Shown: positions 10,201-13,096 of the stretch, piece after piece
Layout: every line of letters starts with the position of its first letter
Position numbering within the stretch: position 1 is the stretch's first letter
NCBI GenBank assembly: GCA_039182435.1
Contig: JBCDCC010000055.1
Span: 1-13,096 of the forward strand
Reading direction: 5' to 3'
DNA length: 13,096 nt
From: JBCCKC01 sp039182435
GTDB taxonomy: Bacteria > Verrucomicrobiota > Verrucomicrobiia > Opitutales > Coraliomargaritaceae
Made by a program: the position numbers and the translations under genes
The notes under the pieces: generated by a model
Databases searched by the model: none
What the model was told of the DNA's origin: nothing
The model's input: only the letters and a program-made list of their open reading frames with translations

Positions 10201-11637
10201 ATGAACTCCTTCGTCCTATGGGCCTCTATCTTTCTTGGCTCATATTTGCTCTGGTTAATTCTCCTCACCGTCAAGTCGATGCGGACAACGCCGAGCGAGC
10301 TCAATGAGTTCTTCCTAGCCGGTAAGAATGTGAGCTTTATTCCCTCAGTTCTCACGTTTTGGGCGACCTATTTTAGCGCGGCGGCTCTAATCGGCGGCGC
10401 GGGTTACTACTACATCAACGGCATCGGGAATCTCTACTTTGCCTCACTTGGCTACTGCATCCTCGCCGTGATCACAGGCACTGTCGGCCGAAAGCTCTGG
10501 CACCTCTCGCGGGAGCATCCAGAGATACGCTCCCCGATCCAACTATACCTCAAGCATTTCAACTCGCCCGCCCTTGAAGTCCTGTTTGTTGCCGTCTCAC
10601 TGCTCTGCCTCGTCCCTTACATGGCGGCACAGATCACGGGCTTCGCCTGGCTCATCGAGAGCGCACTCGGCCTGCCTTATATTTACACCGCGGCTGGCGC
10701 ACTCGTCATTGTCTTTCTTTATTCGGAGTCTGGAGGACTCAAAAACATCGTCCGCACCGACGTGGTGCAGTCCACGATGACAATTGTCGGCTGCATCGGC
10801 GTGGTCATCGCCTTCCTCTGGATCTATTGGTCGATGGATTTCGGGCAGTTCCTGAAGGACGTCGATGCAGTCGTCAAACCTTCACTCCTCAGCATCCCCG
10901 GACCGAAGGGTTTCTACAGTCCGCTCATAATCGTGAGCTTGGCCTTGTTAATTTCGCTCGGCGCAATCCCGATGGCGCATAATGCGCAGCGCTACATGAT
11001 CGTCCATGATCCATGCACGCTGAAGACACTGATGTGGATGTTTCCGGTAATGGGCGTCTTCGTCACGTTCGTGGCCGCCGTGCTCGGGATGGGCGGCGCG
11101 GTGCACTTCCCGGGCCTAGAGAGTGGTGATCAAGTGATCGGCAAAGTCACCGCCGCAGTGCCCCCGATGATCGGGGCCCTCGCTACCGTTGGGATCATCG
11201 CAGCAACCATGTCGACGGCAGATTCCATCCTGCTCAGCGTGGGTTTTATCGTCAGCGAGCAATGGTATCGCGAAAAACCGCAGACCAGTGCAAAGACCGT
11301 CCTCCGACTCAACCGCTGGTGCACGCTCACCGTCGCGATCTTTGCCTTCATTGCGAGCATACGGCCCGAGCTAGTGACGGAGCTCGCATTCAATGCCTTT
11401 GGCGGGATGCTCCAACTCGCTCCTGCCATGATCGCCGGGATCTACCGCATCCATATCGGAAAAACTACCGCCTTTGCCAGCGCCCTCGGCGGCCTCGCCA
11501 TCGTCGTCCTCGGCAACACCCCGCTCTACAGCAAGCTTATGCCGATATTGATGCCCCACTACATGTGCGGATTCCTCGTCGCACTCACAGTCGTAGTCGT
11601 CGGTCGCGCCTTCTTCACGAAACCGCGCCAGAATTAG
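10201..11637 (+). CDS. Sodium:solute symporter (SSS family)
   Basis: A polytopic inner-membrane transporter of the SSS family, which couples Na+ entry to uptake of sugars, amino acids or organic acids. The ATG at 10201 gives 478 residues starting MNSFVLWASIFLGSYLLW, directly into the first membrane helix; a TTG at 10171 could add ten residues but is less likely. Family marks are FFLAGKN after helix 1, the ATYFSAAALIGGAGYYYINGIG segment, YSESGGLKNIVRTDVVQ (the GGL...TDVVQ signature) and AATMSTADSILLSVG, which corresponds to the Na+-binding helix region. About 12-13 hydrophobic segments are visible, and the protein is somewhat shorter than many relatives, with little C-terminal tail. It diverges from the Rieske oxygenase/dehydrogenase operon and probably imports that pathway's substrate; the substrate itself is unknown. 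Confidence 0.93.
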   Translation: MNSFVLWASIFLGSYLLWLILLTVKSMRTTPSELNEFFLAGKNVSFIPSVLTFWATYFSAAALIGGAGYYYINGIGNLYFASLGYCILAVITGTVGRKLWHLSREHPEIRSPIQLYLKHFNSPALEVLFVAVSLLCLVPYMAAQITGFAWLIESALGLPYIYTAAGALVIVFLYSESGGLKNIVRTDVVQSTMTIVGCIGVVIAFLWIYWSMDFGQFLKDVDAVVKPSLLSIPGPKGFYSPLIIVSLALLISLGAIPMAHNAQRYMIVHDPCTLKTLMWMFPVMGVFVTFVAAVLGMGGAVHFPGLESGDQVIGKVTAAVPPMIGALATVGIIAATMSTADSILLSVGFIVSEQWYREKPQTSAKTVLRLNRWCTLTVAIFAFIASIRPELVTELAFNAFGGMLQLAPAMIAGIYRIHIGKTTAFASALGGLAIVVLGNTPLYSKLMPILMPHYMCGFLVALTVVVVGRAFFTKPRQN

Positions 11638-11702
11638 AGCTTATTCTAAGTCAGCAGCAAACAGCTACTGATACGATCTGCCCGAACGGAATCCACCGAT
11701 AG

Positions 11703-11717
11703 GGCTTGCTTCAAGCC
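11703..11717 (+). terminator. Possible terminator hairpin after the symporter
   Basis: GGCTTG (11703-11708) and CAAGCC (11712-11717) form a perfect six-base stem with a three-base loop, 66 bases after the symporter stop. No T tract follows, so it may be only part of a terminator or may act without one. Confidence 0.3.
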
Positions 11718-11760
11718 AACCACTCCAGCCAGACTTCAGTCTCAACGCATCTATGCTGTG

Positions 11761-12066
11761 TTGAATTTGTTCTCACTACATAAACACACGCATCTTAGAC
11801 CCAGGAAACGCCGTTGGAATCGGCGACAGTCGCGCTAAGGTAACAAGTCACAAACTCGTTGATTGAGCTGGTCCCCCAATCAACCTGCAAAGGTAGAGTG
11901 AGGTTATCTCCGCAAGGAGATTACAAACTTGGAGTCCTGCCACTGGCTGAGATGCAACCGACAACTGACGAAAGTCAACTAGATCGATCTGCCGCAGAGC
12001 AGTGATTGTCAGGAAACAAGCTAGATATTTTATGAGTGGACTGGGCCGCCAGAGGCCCAGCCTCAT
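11761..12066 (+). promoter_or_regulatory. Candidate divergent cobalamin riboswitch in the leader of the TonB receptor
   Basis: At 11802-11843 the sequence follows the cobalamin riboswitch core without gaps: AGGAAA for AGGGAA, then a CGCCG/CGGCG stem (11809-11825) around TTGGAAT in place of GGTG.AATC. GACAGTCGCGC then stands for the C.GTCCCGC segment, followed by GGTAA for TGTAA. GCCACTGG, also seen in that class, is at 11939-11946. A B12-box-like GTCAGGAAAC...GC (consensus GTCAGGAGACCTGC) is at 12008-12021. TTGTT (11767-11771) could pair with AACAA inside that box, as the P2 stem would require. Between core and GCCACTGG lie two additional hairpins: GTTGATTG/CAATCAAC (11858-11884) and a stem capped by a GCAA tetraloop (11903-11924). 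A strong hairpin, CTGGGCC/GGCCCAG (12041-12060), follows as a possible expression platform. Several invariant bases differ, so the call is tentative; the BtuB-like gene downstream supports it. Confidence 0.4.
12032..12066 (+). other. Strong hairpin before the TonB receptor gene
   Basis: CTGGGCC (12041-12047) pairs with GGCCCAG (12054-12060) around a six-base loop. Beyond a small internal loop, ATGAG (12032-12036) pairs with CTCAT (12062-12066). It stands about 65 bases before the start codon and directly after the B12-box-like motif. No T tract follows, so it is more likely a switch element or a stability hairpin than a classical terminator. Confidence 0.6.
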
Positions 12067-12129
12067 TACGTATGTATTGGCGATTGCTACCTGTAGATGA
12101 CTCCTGCGGTAGATTCAACAATACACAAA

Positions 12130-13096
12130 ATGAATCAGCTACAACGAAACCTATTTGCAACGCTCGCGGCGACGACCGCAAGCTTGCTACCACTCAATGG
12201 GGACGACAGCACCGCGCGAAACGATGCTGACCTCCCACTTTACGTCCTCGACGATTATGTCGTCGTCGCTCACACCTATGCCGTGCCTTACGTTGAGGTC
12301 GGCAGCACCGTCGATCTCATCACTCGAGAAGAACTCGAGCTCGGTCAGTCGGCCTTCGTGCTCGATGCGCTCCGAGAGCTCCCCGGAATCACCGTGCGTA
12401 ATAACGGCGGACCCGGTTCTGTTTTCGGTATCACCACACGTGGCCTGAATTCAAACCGACCGACCGTTCTCATCGACGGGATCGAAGTCAGCAATCCGTC
12501 ATCAGGCGAGATCATCAATGCAGGTTTCCTATTCTCCAATTCCGTTGAGCGGATCGAATTCCTCAAAGGGCCTCAAAGTTCACTCTACGGAGCCGATGCA
12601 CTCGCCGGAGTCATCAGCATCGAGACAAGAAGCCCGACGGAGGATGGCCAAAGCGGAAGTATCTCAGCAGGCTACGGAAGCAACGACACGTTCGAAGGCT
12701 CAATCGACTATAGTCTGCAAGACGGTGCCTTCGATCTCACCTTGGGCGTCAATTACCACAGCAGCGATGGCTACTCTGCTCAAACAAGTAACACGGAAGA
12801 TGACAGCTATGAAAATATCAATGTCTCCGCCAAAGTGGGCTATGAGATCACCGAGACGATCCGCCTCTACGCCCTTGCCTACACGATCAATGCCGAAACC
12901 GACTTTGATGGCTTTTCCGATCCAAATGGAACCAGCGAAGAGGAACAAATCTTCGCTAAAGCTGGAGCGAATCTCGACATAAGCGAAGATTGGCAGAGCC
13001 AGATCAGTTTTGAGTATACTCAAACCACCCTGACCAGCGAAGACACGTTTGGTGTCTTTTCATCCGAGGGTGAGCGCTACAAAACCGACTGGAGAA
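12130..13096 (+). CDS. BtuB-like TonB-dependent outer-membrane receptor, 3' end missing
   Basis: The N-terminal 322 residues of a TonB-dependent receptor; the frame stays open to the window end. It starts at ATG 12130 with MNQLQRNLFATLAATTASLLPL, a plausible signal sequence. A TonB-box-like DDYVVVA follows at about residues 41-47. The plug domain is clear: ITREELELGQSAFVLDALRELPGI, RNNGGPGSVFGITTRGLNSNRPTVLIDGIEV, then SVERIEFLKGPQSSLYGADALAGVISIET. The barrel begins with SGSISAGYGSNDT and GVNYHSSDGYS. This order and wording closely follow E. coli BtuB (vitamin B12 receptor), more so than siderophore or SusC-type receptors. The protein moves its ligand across the outer membrane using TonB/ExbBD energy. 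The candidate cobalamin riboswitch in the leader agrees with B12 as ligand. No Shine-Dalgarno is visible before the ATG. BtuB function is probable, not proven; the missing barrel could not be examined. Confidence 0.9.
   Translation, partial: MNQLQRNLFATLAATTASLLPLNGDDSTARNDADLPLYVLDDYVVVAHTYAVPYVEVGSTVDLITREELELGQSAFVLDALRELPGITVRNNGGPGSVFGITTRGLNSNRPTVLIDGIEVSNPSSGEIINAGFLFSNSVERIEFLKGPQSSLYGADALAGVISIETRSPTEDGQSGSISAGYGSNDTFEGSIDYSLQDGAFDLTLGVNYHSSDGYSAQTSNTEDDSYENINVSAKVGYEITETIRLYALAYTINAETDFDGFSDPNGTSEEEQIFAKAGANLDISEDWQSQISFEYTQTTLTSEDTFGVFSSEGERYKTDWR

Larger units (their letters stand above)
11638..12129 (+). other. 492-base intergenic region, mostly structured leader
   Basis: No protein-coding frame with family resemblance lies between the symporter and the TonB receptor. 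The region is rich in hairpins: 11703-11717, 11809-11825, 11858-11884, 11903-11924 and 12032-12066. Most of these sit in what looks like a long 5' leader of the receptor gene (see the riboswitch candidate). A further weak pairing, CTACC with GGTAG, lies near 12089-12115, just before the start codon. Confidence 0.6.

Noticed and set aside
11947..11970. CTGAGATGC followed by ACC, resembling the start of a TPP riboswitch (thi box)
   Set aside because: The later TPP signatures (CCTGATC, TAAT.CC, GCGTAGGGA) are not found in order; the cobalamin reading fits the flanking motifs and the downstream receptor better.

Overview
The window (13,096 bases, roughly mid-50s % GC) looks like chromosomal DNA of a Gram-negative bacterium. 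Protein style (a GyrB with the proteobacterial-type insert, a GxxExxY gene inside the gyrase locus, a 'DDYVVVA'-type TonB box, scarce Shine-Dalgarno sequences) suggests Verrucomicrobiota, perhaps an Opitutae/Coraliomargarita-like marine lineage. That placement is inference from remembered family traits, not a search.

Left part (1-5382, + strand): the DNA gyrase locus. The 3' portion of gyrB enters from the left edge. A 140-residue GxxExxY protein of the PD-(D/E)xK nuclease fold follows, and then complete gyrA, which ends in a clear intrinsic terminator (5348-5382). The GxxExxY gene is bracketed by a 27-base imperfect inverted repeat that abuts its start and stop codons. More direct copies of the repeat, partly in a 93-base tandem unit, fill the space before gyrA, so the gene looks like a small cassette dropped between gyrB and gyrA.

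Middle part (5589-7823, - strand): a membrane CNNM/CBS-domain ion transporter-like protein lies upstream of a secreted serine hydrolase. The hydrolase has an unexpected C-terminal domain that resembles the C-terminal barrel of SAM hydrolases/halogenases (SAM_HAT). A degenerate 33-base repeat occurs once on each side of this gene pair, in opposite orientation.

Right-middle part (8157-11637): a divergent metabolic cluster. On the - strand a Rieske non-heme iron oxygenase is followed by a beta-hydroxyacid dehydrogenase. On the + strand, across a short shared control region, lies a sodium:solute symporter. Together they suggest uptake and oxidative breakdown of a small organic compound; the substrate cannot be read from the sequence, and no Rieske reductase is present.

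Right end (11638-13096): a ~490-base leader with several RNA hairpins and partial matches to the cobalamin riboswitch precedes a BtuB-like TonB-dependent receptor that runs off the right edge. A B12 receptor behind a divergent cobalamin riboswitch is a consistent reading, but the riboswitch match is incomplete.
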